Source: Rhynchopus euleeides (taxonomy: Eukaryota > Euglenozoa > Diplonemea > Diplonemida > Diplonemidae). From it: DNA of 64,000 nucleotides. The stretch spans positions 1 through 64,000 of the forward strand of contig OY723323.1 in NCBI GenBank assembly GCA_963210315.1, read 5' to 3'. The notes below the pieces were generated by a model. The model made no database searches. It had not been told where the DNA came from and worked only from the letters and a program-made list of their open reading frames with translations. Shown here piece after piece: positions 18,808 through 29,567 of this stretch (within the stretch, counting starts at the first letter, position 1; every line of letters begins with the position of its first letter). The position numbers were made by a program, and so were the translations under genes.

Positions 18808-19372
18808 CAGAGTAACCCCAGAAACTGTTGATTTTCATACTTGAGATTTCTGAGGTTCTGGGATGCAGATTCCGGAGTGTGGCCATAAAAATATCCAGAA
18901 CACCATCTCGGTGCGTGCCAGGGGTTGGAAGCCTCCTGAAATCATCGGGAGAGCCCTGGAAAGGCGGTGCCTCACGCTGGTTTGAGGCTGTGGTGGTGTA
19001 AATGGGTAAAACCCCACTTTCCTAGTAAATCCCTCCTGTTGGGTCCCCTACCCTGTTTCCCCCAAGATTTGGGGGCTTTCTGAAGCAGGGTTTGATGAAC
19101 TGGCCCCAAACAAGTGCCCAACCCTTTTTTACTCTGGTCCTGTGGGTGTTTTGAGGGGGTTTGAACCCATTTTCTCACCCTGGGGTGCTGTTCTGAATAT
19201 TTTACTGCCCTCTGTTCTGCCTACCCCGGATGTGGTGAAATCGGGGTGGTCCGATTCTGTTCCGCGTTTCGGGGTGGAAAATCTGTGTTCCGGGTTTGAA
19301 CAAATGGCACCGTGACAATGGGGTGCCTGGCCGTTTCCACCCTCGCTTTCGATGTTCATGGGGCGGAGATTT
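18808..19372. repeat. 565-bp direct repeat, right copy
   Basis: The right flank of the LINE fragment, continuing without a break into normal array sequence at 19373. Confidence 0.93.
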
Positions 19373-20755
19373 TAATTATTTACTTGCATAAGAACTGTGC
19401 ACCCCGCTGCTGGGGAGTCGATTTTTGGGCAAAAGTGGGTGCATGAAACAGAGGCGATCCGAGGTGCTTCTCTGTCAACCTGCTGTTACGAAGCTGGTTC
19501 TTTTGCCCTCTGGAGCTCTGTAGATCATGCGCAGACCGGTTAGGAGGCCAGTTCTGGCGGATAAAAATGTTTAAAACATGTTTTTTGGTCAAAAAATCAG
19601 GTCACCACCACCGGTTGCGCAACAGCGCATCTCGCTGAAATTACCCCAGAAATCTTCCCAGACCGGCACCCTGGGTGCTCTACCAGGTTTTTTCACATAT
19701 GGGCGCTCCTTGTGCACCCAGGAAGGCGAGTTCGTTCAGCTTCCGGGGCCATCCGTCAGTGTTCAGCCCCGAAGAGGACCCCATGAGGTCGGTCGTTTTT
19801 GCCTGTTGTCGGGTCGATGCAAGAAAATTCTCTTCCGAATTTCAAACGTAAACCTAGCCAGATATGTGATCGTACCTTACATCGTTGGGTTCCGCTGGTC
19901 TGACCGTTCAAATTTCACTTCAGAGAGTAGTCTCGGAAATGAGCTCTGCATACTTTCAAGGCCACAATACCTTCGAAAAAAGTGTCGGTTTTTCAGGTGC
20001 ATGCCGGAGGCTGTCGGGTAGAAAAAGTGGTTCTAAACATTGCGCAGCGCACATTTTGTATTTCTATCGATGAAATTCGGGCCTGTGCATATATGCAGGG
20101 GCCCTGGAATCACGATTCGTTTCACATCCCAGGCCAGCCGTGAGGTTTGCACAGGTGTGGGAAATTTTTTTTGGCTGACCAACTTTTCTGAACTTTGGGC
20201 TATAATCACATGTTTTCACCCATTTCAGGCATCGGGACAGCATTTCCGGAAAATTTCCACCGGACCGCATTTATCCCTCCAGTGACGGGGAACACACGGT
20301 GGTGCTGGAATTCCACCCCAGATCAGCACAGAAAATTTTTTTCGCAAAGGGGAAAAAACACCCTGAAAAATGGGGCCCTGTTTTTGGGGGTGATTTTTAC
20401 CATCTGGGACCCCCTGTGTGCACATTTTACATTTCTATCGGTTGAAATCGGGTACAAAGGAGCTCCCTGGGCCGTTTTCAAACCCGGATCTCGCTGTGCG
20501 GCCATATTTTCACACCCTAGGTGCTGGAAAATGGCCTGAAAAAAATGGGTCCAAATGGGCCCAAAATTGAAAACAGGCAAGTTTCACACACCCAGGCAGA
20601 GGTGTCACCCCATATGTACTGGCACCGTATCAAGGCCAGAATCTGGGGGTGGAACGGGGTAGCATATGTTGGGGTCACAGATGCTGTGTGGGTGGTTCAA
20701 ACCCGGTACTGGTCCCGTCACACCCCAGATTCTGAATACGAAACCAACGGTTCCT
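19373..20755. other. Non-coding array spacer
   Basis: No gene recognised. Two degenerate internal repeats (CACATTTTGTATTTCTATCG at 20048 and CACATTTTACATTTCTATCG at 20421). The same sequence recurs at 27127, 34900 and 37316, so its ORFs (for example 147 codons at 19578) are conserved only because the units are near-identical. Confidence 0.6.
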
Positions 20756-20820
20756 GGGTCTACTCTGCAGAATAGCTGGTTTTGGGGCAAAGTGACAATT
20801 AGCCTCCATTTACAAGGGCA
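20756..20820 (+). promoter_or_regulatory. SL RNA upstream region
   Basis: The stretch ending GACAATTAGCCTCCATTTAC AAGGGCA precedes nearly every complete SL gene, in both orientations, with few changes. This is the likely SL promoter, by conservation. The start of the conserved block is approximate. Confidence 0.5.
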
Positions 20821-20938
20821 ACCAACGATTTCTTAAGCTACAGTTTCTGTACTTCATTGGTATGGACTGACTCTGAATAGAGTACCAAAAATGACAGTTT
20901 TCCCTTGGGATTGACAATCCTGGGGGGAATTTTTATAT
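20821..20938 (+). ncRNA. Spliced leader RNA (plus-type)
   Basis: Exon 20821-20859. The intron begins GTATGGACTGACTCTGAATA, with a GGGATTGACAATCCTGGGG hairpin and the Sm-like AATTTTTAT. The plus-type intron differs from the minus-type genes after the first ~20 bases. Confidence 0.95.
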
Positions 20939-21192
20939 CTGAACAAGAAGAAAATATGTAGAAAACCAGTAAAAATCACAAAAGCACTAAAAGTCACTGA
21001 AAATCACTAAAATGTATCTAATTTCCAGGACCCAATTTACCCACATTTCTGCTGATATCTGGGCTGATTCTGGGTCCCAAAATGTGCCACCAGAGCCCAC
21101 ATTCTGAATGGGCAACCCACAAATTCTGGGGTTACTCTGCACAATAGGTGGAAATACTACCAAGTGACAATTAGCCTCTATTTACAAGGGCA

Positions 21193-21312
21193 ACCAACGA
21201 TTTCTTAAGCTACAGTTTCTGTACTTCATTGGTATGGACTGACTCTGAATAGAGTACCAAAACTGACAGTTTTCCCTTGGGATTGACAATCCTGGGGGAA
21301 ATTTTTATATCT
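21193..21312 (+). ncRNA. Spliced leader RNA (plus-type)
   Basis: Exon 21193-21231, with the same hairpin and Sm-like site as the gene at 20821. Confidence 0.95.
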
Positions 21313-21562
21313 GAACAAAAAAATTCTGTAGAAAACCACTAAAAAACACAAAAACACTGACAAGTGTTAAATTGCACCCAATTTCCAGTACCTGATTTTC
21401 CCATATTTCAACTCATATCTGGGCTGATTCTGGGTCCCAAAATGCACCACATGTTCACACCAGAGCCCACATTCTGAATGGGCAACCAACGATTTCTGGG
21501 GTTACTCTGCACAATAGGTGAAAATGCTGCAAAGTCGCAATTAGCCTCCATTTACAAGGGCA

Positions 21563-21682
21563 ACCAACGATTTCTTAAGCTACAGTTTCTGTACTTCATT
21601 GGTATGGACTGACTCTGAATAGAGTACCAAAACTGACAGTTTTCCCTTGGGATTGACAATCCTGGGGGAAATTTTTATATCT
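21563..21682 (+). ncRNA. Spliced leader RNA (plus-type)
   Basis: Exon 21563-21601. This copy has no counterpart in unit 2, where an extra SL gene lies at 28575 instead. Confidence 0.95.
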
Positions 21683-21802
21683 GACCCAAAAAAATATGTG
21701 GAAAACCACTAAAAAAACACAAAAACCACTAAAAAGTGTTAAATTGCACCCAATTTTCAGTACCTGATTTCCTCCTACTTCTGCTGACATCTGGCTTGAT
21801 TC

Positions 21803-23039
21803 TGAGTACCAAAATGGCACTACCAGACCCTGTACGTGCCACCAAAATTTTCGGTTTTCCGTGGGTACCCAGCCATAATTGATGAAATGCAGTTGACCGG
21901 AATTTTTCGATAAACTTTTTTTTTCTCGAAAGATATAAAGCTCATAACCCTGCTACGTTTAGCCCAAAATTTTTGTACATATCGTCACGTACAGACGTCG
22001 GTAGTATATTTTTTCAAAGGAATTTTTTGGGTATTTTTAGCACTGTGGGTTCAAACCTCACTTTTTTTTTTTTTTTTTTTTTTACAAAACTCCAATTTGG
22101 GTGGTTCGAACACCCTGGGTGGGTCAAAATCGGGTGTCTCAAAAATGCGCGAATGGTTCAGATACTGGGTGTGAAACGGTATATAATGTCCAAATATGGG
22201 TCCCCAGCCAGGACCCATTAGGTCGTTTTTTTTGGCCAAAACCCTGTTTTTTGCCCATTTTCACCTAAAAAATGGCATTTCTGTGAAAATGGCTGGGGAC
22301 CCACCGTGTGACGGGTACCACCGTTTTTGACCCAGATTTCGGGTCAGAAACGGTGCAAACTGTTGGTGAGCTCACCAGGGCCCAGTATGGAGCTCCAGGT
22401 ACATATTGAGGTGAAATCATGGGGTGTTTTCTAAGGAATCTAGGTGTGTTGGAAGCAAGTTGACCACCTGGGTGGGTACTTTTTTTTTTTTTTTTTTTTT
22501 TTTCCACACCCAGATTCTGGTACAGAAACGGGTATATCTGGGTCCAAAAAAGTGGCCGATTTGGGGTGCCAAAACCCCAAAAATAGGTCCAAAAATGGCC
22601 AAAAAACACTTTTTGGAACACCAAAAACGACTTAATTGGTGGTGGCTGGGCAGTACCCTACCAACGTTTTGATTCCTCTCTGACCCAATATCCCCACCTC
22701 TCGCGCATTTTTGAGACACCCGAAATAGACCCCCCCAGGGTGTTCGAACCACCAAAGTTGGAGTTTGTCCAAAAACGAGAAAGTGTGTTTCCTACCAACA
22801 CTGCTACAAATTTCCCAAAAATTCCTTCGAAAAAATATACTACCGGTGTCTGTACGTGACGATATGTATATTTTTTTTGGGTGAAACGTAGTAGGGTCAT
22901 GAGCTTTATATCTTTCAGAAAAAAAAATTTTATCGAAAAATTCCGGTCCATTGAATTCTATCAATTATGGCTGAGGACCCATAAAAAATCGAAAATACCA
23001 GTGGCACGGACAGGGTCTGGTAGTGCCATTTTGGTACTC
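21803..23039. mobile_element. Fold-back (long inverted repeat) element
   Basis: Arms of about 400 bp, imperfectly inverted. The ends share GAGTACCAAAATGGCACTAC. Inside are matching pairs such as GGTGGTTCGAACACCC and GTGTCTCAAAAATGCGCG, plus poly(T) tracts at 22062-22083 and 22481-22503. No ORF with a transposase motif. Probably a non-autonomous DNA element; also present at 29568-30802 but absent from unit 3. Confidence 0.75.
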
Positions 23040-23107
23040 AAAATGCCTCCTGGGTGGTGTGGAAAATCGGTACGTTTTTTTGAAAAAAAAAAAAAAAGTT
23101 TTTTTTA

Positions 23108-23226
23108 GGATTCAAGCACCCGGACTTCCCAACTGGTCACCCACGTCAGTACTATCCAGGCCTGCTGGTGCTTAACTTCTCAAATCAGGCGGGATGAGGT
23201 GTATTCACCAGAGTATGGCCGAATCC
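23108..23226 (-). rRNA. 5S ribosomal RNA
   Basis: A 119-nt match to the 5S architecture: GGATTCGGCCATACTCTGG at the 5' end, TTGAGAAGTTAAGCACCAGC and GGATAGTACTGACGTGGGTG inside, and a GAATCC 3' end closing helix I. The internal promoter region is conserved. A long T-run follows the 3' end. Confidence 0.96.
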
Positions 23227-23326
23227 AATAAGGAGTTCGGAATTGTAATCAGAAAGGCAGCCCACCCCATTTTCCCCTTTACCCCTGGTCTACACCAAAA
23301 AATATGGGTCCCAAAAAAAAATTGTA

Positions 23327-23445
23327 GGATTCAAGCACCCGGACTTCCCAACTGGTCACCCACGTCAGTACTATCCAGGCCTGCTGGTGCTTAACTTCTC
23401 AAATCAGGCGGGATGAGGTGTATTCACCAGAGTATGGCCGAATCC
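23327..23445 (-). rRNA. 5S ribosomal RNA (second copy in unit)
   Basis: Identical in the mature region to the copy at 23108. TTTTTTTTT follows within 10 bases of the 3' end. Confidence 0.96.
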
Positions 23446-23859
23446 AATAAGGAGTTCAGAGTTGTATTCATAAAGGCATCCCACCCCATACCCCCCTGTA
23501 TACTGGACCATACATACAAAAAAAGGTGGTTGCGTTGTGTGCTGGTTATGCTCCAAGTTCTAATATTTATGTGTTGAAGACTGAACGCAATCGGAGGTAA
23601 AACCTGAGTTTCAGACTCGTCATGGGTCGAAAGTCATTCTGTGCGAGCGCACAAATGGCCAAATATGTCCGCACATGGTCCCACAACTGGGTCCTGCGTG
23701 CAAGCAGATTTTGGAAGCATTTGATAAATCAGCATGATTTTGCAAATTGCGAGTTGCATTTGTTTGGTAGAAGTAGCACAACAACTTAGCACCTACAAGA
23801 TGGGTACCTCCAACTTGGGGGCACACAACCCATAATCGTATAGCAGTCCAGTTCCCAAG
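23446..23859. other. Spacer between 5S and U6
   Basis: No gene recognised. It could hold U6 control elements or an unidentified small RNA. Confidence 0.4.
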
Positions 23860-23892
23860 TTGCAGGTTTGAGCATCTGTGTCAAACCTGCAA
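23860..23892 (+). promoter_or_regulatory. Inverted repeat upstream of U6
   Basis: A perfect 12-bp inverted repeat (TTGCAGGTTTGA / TCAAACCTGCAA) with a 9-base loop, about 70 bp before U6. Each arm resembles a Pol III B box. U6 lacks the CTAASCAACGGT motif of the other snRNA genes, so this is the best candidate element. Copy at 31623-31655. Confidence 0.35.
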
Positions 23893-23959
23893 CCTTACAT
23901 ACAGACCAAGCAATGAATATGATACCATAGCTGCAAAGTTACAGGTACCTATATTTTGG

Positions 23960-24066
23960 AGCCCAGAAATGGGACATCCGTCAAAATTGGATCGATACAG
24001 AGAAGATTAGCATGGTCCCTGCGCAAGGATGACACGCATTAATCGAGAAAGTATCACCTTTTTTTT
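23960..24066 (+). ncRNA. U6 snRNA
   Basis: Contains AAAATTGGATCGATACAGAG, the catalytic ACAGAG box, AGAAGATTAGCATGG, CCCTGCGCAAGGATGACACG and ATTAATCGAGAAAGTATCACC, ending in TTTTTTTT. The 5' stem GCCCAGAAATGGG replaces the usual cap hairpin. U6 forms the spliceosome active site with U2. The 5' end is estimated. Confidence 0.97.
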
Positions 24067-24086
24067 CACATATTTTTGTTTTTTAT

Positions 24087-24204
24087 AATAAATATCTCCT
24101 CTCAGGATTGGTATCCCAGGAGGAGTTCTGTCAGTTTTGGGTCTCTTTTCAGAGTCAGTCCATACCAATGAAGTACAGAAACTGTAGCTTAAGAAATCGT
24201 TGGT
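24087..24204 (-). ncRNA. Spliced leader RNA (minus-type A)
   Basis: Exon 24166-24204; copy of the gene at 15118-15235, offset 8,969. Confidence 0.94.
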
Positions 24205-24571
24205 TGCCCTTACAAATAGAGGCTAAGTGACACTTTGCAGTATTTTCACCTATTGCACAGAGTAACCTGAGTATTCACCAGTGTTGGAGAGTACACACCC
24301 TTGTTACTATGGCTCACCACCTGTCAAAAAAACTAAGAGGCAAGCCTTCAGGCTGAAGAGGCTACAAGCTTACAGCCGAAGAATCTTACCCCTGTTTCAC
24401 CACATACCCAGGACTGCACTGCTGAGGTAGCATATTATGGTAGCAGTGTACAAGCCCAGTTGGGGGTTTGAGTTCCCCCTAATATATATACAGTATACAT
24501 ACTGGGGTGTGGGTCCTGAGATATGGAGTGGCGGCTGTACATCCCCTAAGCAACGGTTTCTTAATAGGGGC

Positions 24572-24757
24572 ATACCTTCTCGGCCTTTTGGCTAAGATCA
24601 AGTGTATTATCTGTTCTTATCAGCTTAATATCTGATACAGTACCTTGTGTACTGAACGATATTAACGCAATTTCTCAACGGGGTGATGGGTCGCCAGGGC
24701 AACCTGGTCCATTCACACGTGTTGCCCTGGAGCTGCACAACATCCAGGAGTGGCACA
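24572..24757 (+). ncRNA. U2 snRNA
   Basis: Same sequence as the copy at 15603-15788, including the GUAUUA branch-recognition variant. Confidence 0.96.
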
Positions 24758-24824
24758 CCCACCTATGTTTTTATATACACAGAGACAAGAGAACAACAAG
24801 TATGCAGTGTATACAGTGTATACC

Positions 24825-24863
<39 letters not shown>

Positions 24864-25326
24864 TAGGTATAGTAGGCAAAAAAAAGTCGCCTCCCCAGTT
24901 CGAGCTGTTGAATTGGAGGACTCCTCACTCTGCTCTGCACTGCGATCCTTGAACTGTCCACTGCAGGGGTTAGGAGCTGCTCTGTGACCAGCCTGGCCCG
25001 GTTCACCCCATTTTACTCCAATTGTTGCTAAGGTTTGCACCAAAGCCACAACCGGGACAGTAGACTAACAGGGACAGTAGCATCAACACAGAAGTAGAGG
25101 AACCCTTGGACCCAGTCCAAGATTGCCCAGTTCTGAGAAGCCTTGCCCTCCCAAGCTAGGAGTAACAGAGTGTTGCTGACACACTCCGGCTAATAAATAC
25201 TGTTTTCCTAACTTGGTGTCTATGAATGGTATAACCATCAAACCTACGTACGTCAATTTGCAGGTTTGATAGTTTGTACAGAATTTTGTATTCTGTATGG
25301 CCTGAATAGCACAATAAATAAAGAAC

Positions 25327-25469
25327 ATTTGCTGCAAAGGCAGCTTCACAAATTGCCAATGGTGCCGCCGAAGCAGCCCATGGCGGGAATTGGGTAGTTT
25401 TCAACCAGCAATCTCTCCATGGCGTCCCTGTTTGGTCATAGCCTATGGATTTATCCCGAGCGCAAGGAT
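25327..25469 (-). ncRNA. U4 snRNA
   Basis: Same sequence and promoter as the copy at 16358-16500. Confidence 0.92.
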
Positions 25470-25558
25470 ACCCCTTATAAAATACCGTTGGTTAGGGGGG
25501 GTACGTAGCCGACATGGGAATTGCACAGGTCAAGGGGTCCATGAGTATATAATATAAA

Positions 25559-25764
25559 AAACAAGCTGTAAGTGGAAGGGCTGTGCTGATTGGGAAGCCA
25601 ATTTCCAAGGAAAAGGGTAACCCAGTTTTAGAACAATCATCGCAAGGCTCATGCTGCACATGCCCGACCGTCTTCATCATCCAGCTTTGGTCTTGTGCTA
25701 GAGAAAACAATCTCCAACACGAATGTACTCAAAAACAGATCCTGTGTAGAGTACAGTCTTGCCC
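25559..25764 (-). ncRNA. U3 snoRNA
   Basis: Same sequence and promoter as the copy at 16590-16795. Confidence 0.83.
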
Positions 25765-25861
25765 TTTACAAAAACCGTTGCTTAGGGGGGGTACGTAGCC
25801 GACATGGAATTGCACAAGTGGAGGGGTCCATGATTTTTAGTTAAAAAAGGTGGGTTTGTGC

Positions 25862-26003
25862 AGAACACAGCACCACCGCTGTCAAAAATTTCACTGTGCA
25901 TCCCAGCCGAAGCCAGTGCCACCAGTGCCCCCTGCGCAGTGCAATGCAGGGGCCACTGGTGTGTCAACACCCTTGTTGATCAGGTTAGACACCAGTAAGG
26001 TAT
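25862..26003 (-). ncRNA. U1 snRNA
   Basis: Same as the copy at 16893-17034, with the same altered 5' end. Confidence 0.87.
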
Positions 26004-26081
26004 GTAACCCTCCATAGAAGAACCGTTGGTTAGAGGGGGAGATCCTGTCTGCCTAACCAACGGTTTCCCCAACAAGGGGTA

Positions 26082-26197
26082 TCTCACAACTTTTGCCCAG
26101 AACGAACTCATCTTTCGCCTTTTACTAAAGATGACCGTGGGTAAGAGTTACTCAAGTGAAAGCATAATTTTTGAAGAGGCCTCTGTGTCTCACTTGT
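26082..26197 (+). ncRNA. U5 snRNA
   Basis: Same as the copy at 17113-17228. Confidence 0.95.
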
Positions 26198-26388
26198 TTT
26201 TATAACCGCACAAAATTACAACCAAGTTATTGGCAATATGGGAGGTAACAAAACACGTAGTAAAATACTGAATAAAACACTGCAAAACCACAGATTTGCC
26301 AGGAATGGTGCAGCTGTGTGTACTTTACCAAGTGTACACACATTATTCACACTTTACCACAACTCAAACACAGGTCCAGAATAGGAAA

Positions 26389-26508
26389 GTATAAAATTTT
26401 CCTCTCAGGATTGATATCCCAGGAGGAAATTCTGTCAGTTTTGGGTCTCTTTTCAGAGTCAGTCCATACCAATGAAGTACAGAAACTGTAGCTTAAGAAA
26501 TCGTTGGT
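26389..26508 (-). ncRNA. Spliced leader RNA (minus-type B)
   Basis: Exon 26470-26508; copy of the gene at 17420-17539. Confidence 0.94.
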
Positions 26509-28510
26509 TGCCCTTGTAAATAGAGGCTAAGTACCACTTTGCAGCATTTTCACCTATTGTGCAGAGTAACCCCAGAAACTGTTGATTTTCATACTTGAGA
26601 TTTCTGAGGTTCTGGGATGCAGATTCCGGAGTGTGGCCATAAAAATATCCAGAACACCATCTCGGTGCGTGCCAGGGGTTGGAAGCCTCCTGAAATCATC
26701 GGGAGAGCCCTGGAAAGGCGGTGCCTCACGCTGGTTTGAGGCTGTGGTGGTGTAAATGGGTAAAACCCCACTTTCCTAGTAAATCCCTCCTGTTGGGTCC
26801 CCTACCCTGTTTCCCCCAAGATTTGGGGGCTTTCTGAAGCAGGGTTTGATGAACTGGCCCCAAACAAGTGCCCAACCCTTTTTTACTCTGGTCCTGTGGG
26901 TGTTTTGGGGGGGTTTGAACCCATTTTCTCACCCTGGGGTGCTGTTCTGAATATTTTACTGCCCTCTGTTCTGCCTACCCCGGATGTGGTGAAATCGGGG
27001 TGGTCCGATTCTGTTCCGCGTTTCGGGGTGGAAAATCTGTGTTCCGGGTTTGAACAAATGGCACCGTGACAATGGGGTGCCTGGCCGTTTCCACCCTCGC
27101 TTTCGATGTTCATGGGGCGGAGATTTTAATTATTTACTTGCATAAGAACTGTGCACCCCGCTGCTGGGGAGTCGATTTTTGGGCAAAAGTGGGTGCATGA
27201 AACAGAGGCGATCCGAGGTGCTTCTCTGTCAACCTGCTGTTACGAAGCTGGTTCTTTTGCCCTCTGGAGCTCTGTAGATCATGCGCAGACCGGTTAGGAG
27301 GCCAGTTCTGGCGGATAAAAATGTTTAAAACATGTTTTTTGGTCAAAAAATCAGGTCACCACCACCGGTTGCGCAACAGCGCATCTCGCTGAAATTACCC
27401 CAGAAATCTTCCCAGACCGGCACCCTGGGTGCTCTACCAGGTTTTTTCACATATGGGCGCTCCTTGTGCACCCAGGAAGGCGAGTTCGTTCAGCTTCCGG
27501 GGCCATCCGTCAGTGTTCAGCCCCGAAGAGGACCCCATGAGGTCGGTCGTTTTTGCCTGTTGTCGGGTCGATGCAAGAAAATTCTCTTCCGAATTTCAAA
27601 CGTAAACCTAGCCAGATATGTGATCGTACCTTACATCGTTGGGTTCCGCTGGTCTGACCGTTCAAATTTCACTTCAGAGAGTAGTCTCGGAAATGAGCTC
27701 TGCATACTTTCAAGGCCACAATACCTTCGAAAAAAGTGTCGGTTTTTCAGGTGCATGCCGGAGGCTGTCGGGTAGAAAAAGTGGTTCTAAACATTGCGCA
27801 GCGCACATTTTGTATTTCTATCGATGAAATTCGGGCCTGTGCATATATGCAGGGGCCCTGGAATCACGATTCGTTTCACATCCCAGGCCAGCCGTGAGGT
27901 TTGCACAGGTGTGGGAAATTTTTTTTGGCTGACCAACTTTTCTGAACTTTGGGCTATAATCACATGTTTTCACCCATTTCAGGCATCGGGACAGCATTTC
28001 CGGAAAATTTCCACCGGACCGCATTTATCCCTCCAGTGACGGGGAACACACGGTGGTGCTGGAATTCCACCCCAGATCAGCACAGAAAATTTTTTTCGCA
28101 AAGGGGAAAAAACACCCTGAAAAATGGGGCCCTGTTTTTGGGGGTGATTTTTACCATCTGGGACCCCCTGTGTGCACATTTTACATTTCTATCGGTTGAA
28201 ATCGGGTACAAAGGAGCTCCCTGGGCCGTTTTCAAACCCGGATCTCGCTGTGCGGCCATATTTTCACACCCTAGGTGCTGGAAAATGGCCTGAAAAAAAT
28301 GGGTCCAAATGGGCCCAAAATTGAAAACAGGCAAGTTTCACACACCCAGGCAGAGGTGTCACCCCATATGTACTGGCACCGTATCAAGGCCAGAATCTGG
28401 GGGTGGAACGGGGTAGCATATGTTGGGGTCACAGATGCTGTGTGGGTGGTTCAAACCCGGTACTGGTCCCGTCACACCCCAGATTCTGAATACGAAACCA
28501 ACGGTTCCTG
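26509..28510. other. Non-coding array spacer
   Basis: Contains the uninterrupted form of the 565-bp segment (26562-27126) that is duplicated in unit 1, then the spacer equivalent to 19373-20755. No gene recognised. Confidence 0.6.
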
Positions 28511-28574
28511 GGTCTACTCTGCAGAATAGCTGGTTTTGGGGCAAAGTGACAATTAGCCTCCATTTACAAGGGCA

Positions 28575-28694
28575 ACCAACGATTTCTTAAGCTACAGTTT
28601 CTGTACTTCATTGGTATGGACTGACTCTGAATAGAGTGCCACAACTGACAGTTTTCCCTTGGGATTGACAATCCTGGGGGAAATTTTTATACCT
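28575..28694 (+). ncRNA. Spliced leader RNA (plus-type)
   Basis: Exon 28575-28613. The intron has GTGCCACAACTGACAG, a variant not seen in unit 1. Confidence 0.95.
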
Positions 28695-28955
28695 GAACAA
28701 CAAGAATATGTGGAAAGCCACTAAAAAATGTTAAAAACATACAAACCCCCTACAAAGCACTAAATTGCACCCAATTTCCAGTACCCAGTTCTCCCATATT
28801 TCTGCAGATATCTGGGTTCATTCTGGGTGCCAAAATGCACCACACATTCACACCAGAGCCCACATTCTGAATGGGCAACCCACGATTTTCTGGGTTACTC
28901 TGTGCAATAGGTGGAAATGCTGCAAAGTCGCAATTAGCCTCCATTTACAAGGGCA

Positions 28956-29073
28956 ACCAACGATTTCTTAAGCTACAGTTTCTGTACTTCATTGGTATGG
29001 ACTGACTCTGAATAGAGTACCAAAAATGACAGTTTTCCCTTGGGATTGACAATCCTGGGGGGAATTTTTATAT
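28956..29073 (+). ncRNA. Spliced leader RNA (plus-type)
   Basis: Exon 28956-28994; equivalent to the gene at 20821. Confidence 0.95.
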
Positions 29074-29327
29074 CTGAACAAGAAGAAAATATGTAGAAAA
29101 CCAGTAAAAATCACAAAAGCACTAAAAGTCACTGAAAATCACTAAAATGTATCTAATTTCCAGGACCCAATTTACCCACATTTCTGCTGATATCTGGGCT
29201 GATTCTGGGTCCCAAAATGTGCCACCAGAGCCCACATTCTGAATGGGCAACCCACAAATTCTGGGGTTACTCTGCACAATAGGTGGAAATACTACCAAGT
29301 GACAATTAGCCTCTATTTACAAGGGCA

Positions 29328-29447
29328 ACCAACGATTTCTTAAGCTACAGTTTCTGTACTTCATTGGTATGGACTGACTCTGAATAGAGTACCAAAACTG
29401 ACAGTTTTCCCTTGGGATTGACAATCCTGGGGGAAATTTTTATATCT
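29328..29447 (+). ncRNA. Spliced leader RNA (plus-type)
   Basis: Exon 29328-29366; equivalent to the gene at 21193. Confidence 0.95.
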
Positions 29448-29567
29448 GAACAAAAAAATTCTGTAGAAAACCACTAAAAAACACAAAAACACTGACAAGT
29501 GTTAAATTGCACCCAATTTCCAGTACCTGATTTTCCCATATTTCAACTCATATCTGGGCTTGATTCT

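Larger units (their letters stand above)
15112..24080. repeat. RNA-gene tandem unit 1 (8,969 bp)
   Basis: Order: SL(-), U2(+), U4(-), U3(-), U1(-), U5(+), SL(-), about 2.6 kb without genes (holding a LINE insertion), SL(+) x3, fold-back element, 5S(-) x2, U6(+). It repeats at 24081 with an offset of 8,969 bp. Compared with unit 2 it has an extra 1,215 bp (LINE insertion plus a 565-bp duplication), and its three plus-strand SL genes are a different subset. Confidence 0.95.

Noticed and set aside
19578-20021. 147-codon ORF repeated in all units
   Set aside because: Identical only because units are near-identical copies; no domain, and it overlaps other frames.
22095-22115. GGTTCGAAC T-loop-like motif
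   Set aside because: Part of the fold-back element arms with an inverted partner; no tRNA structure.
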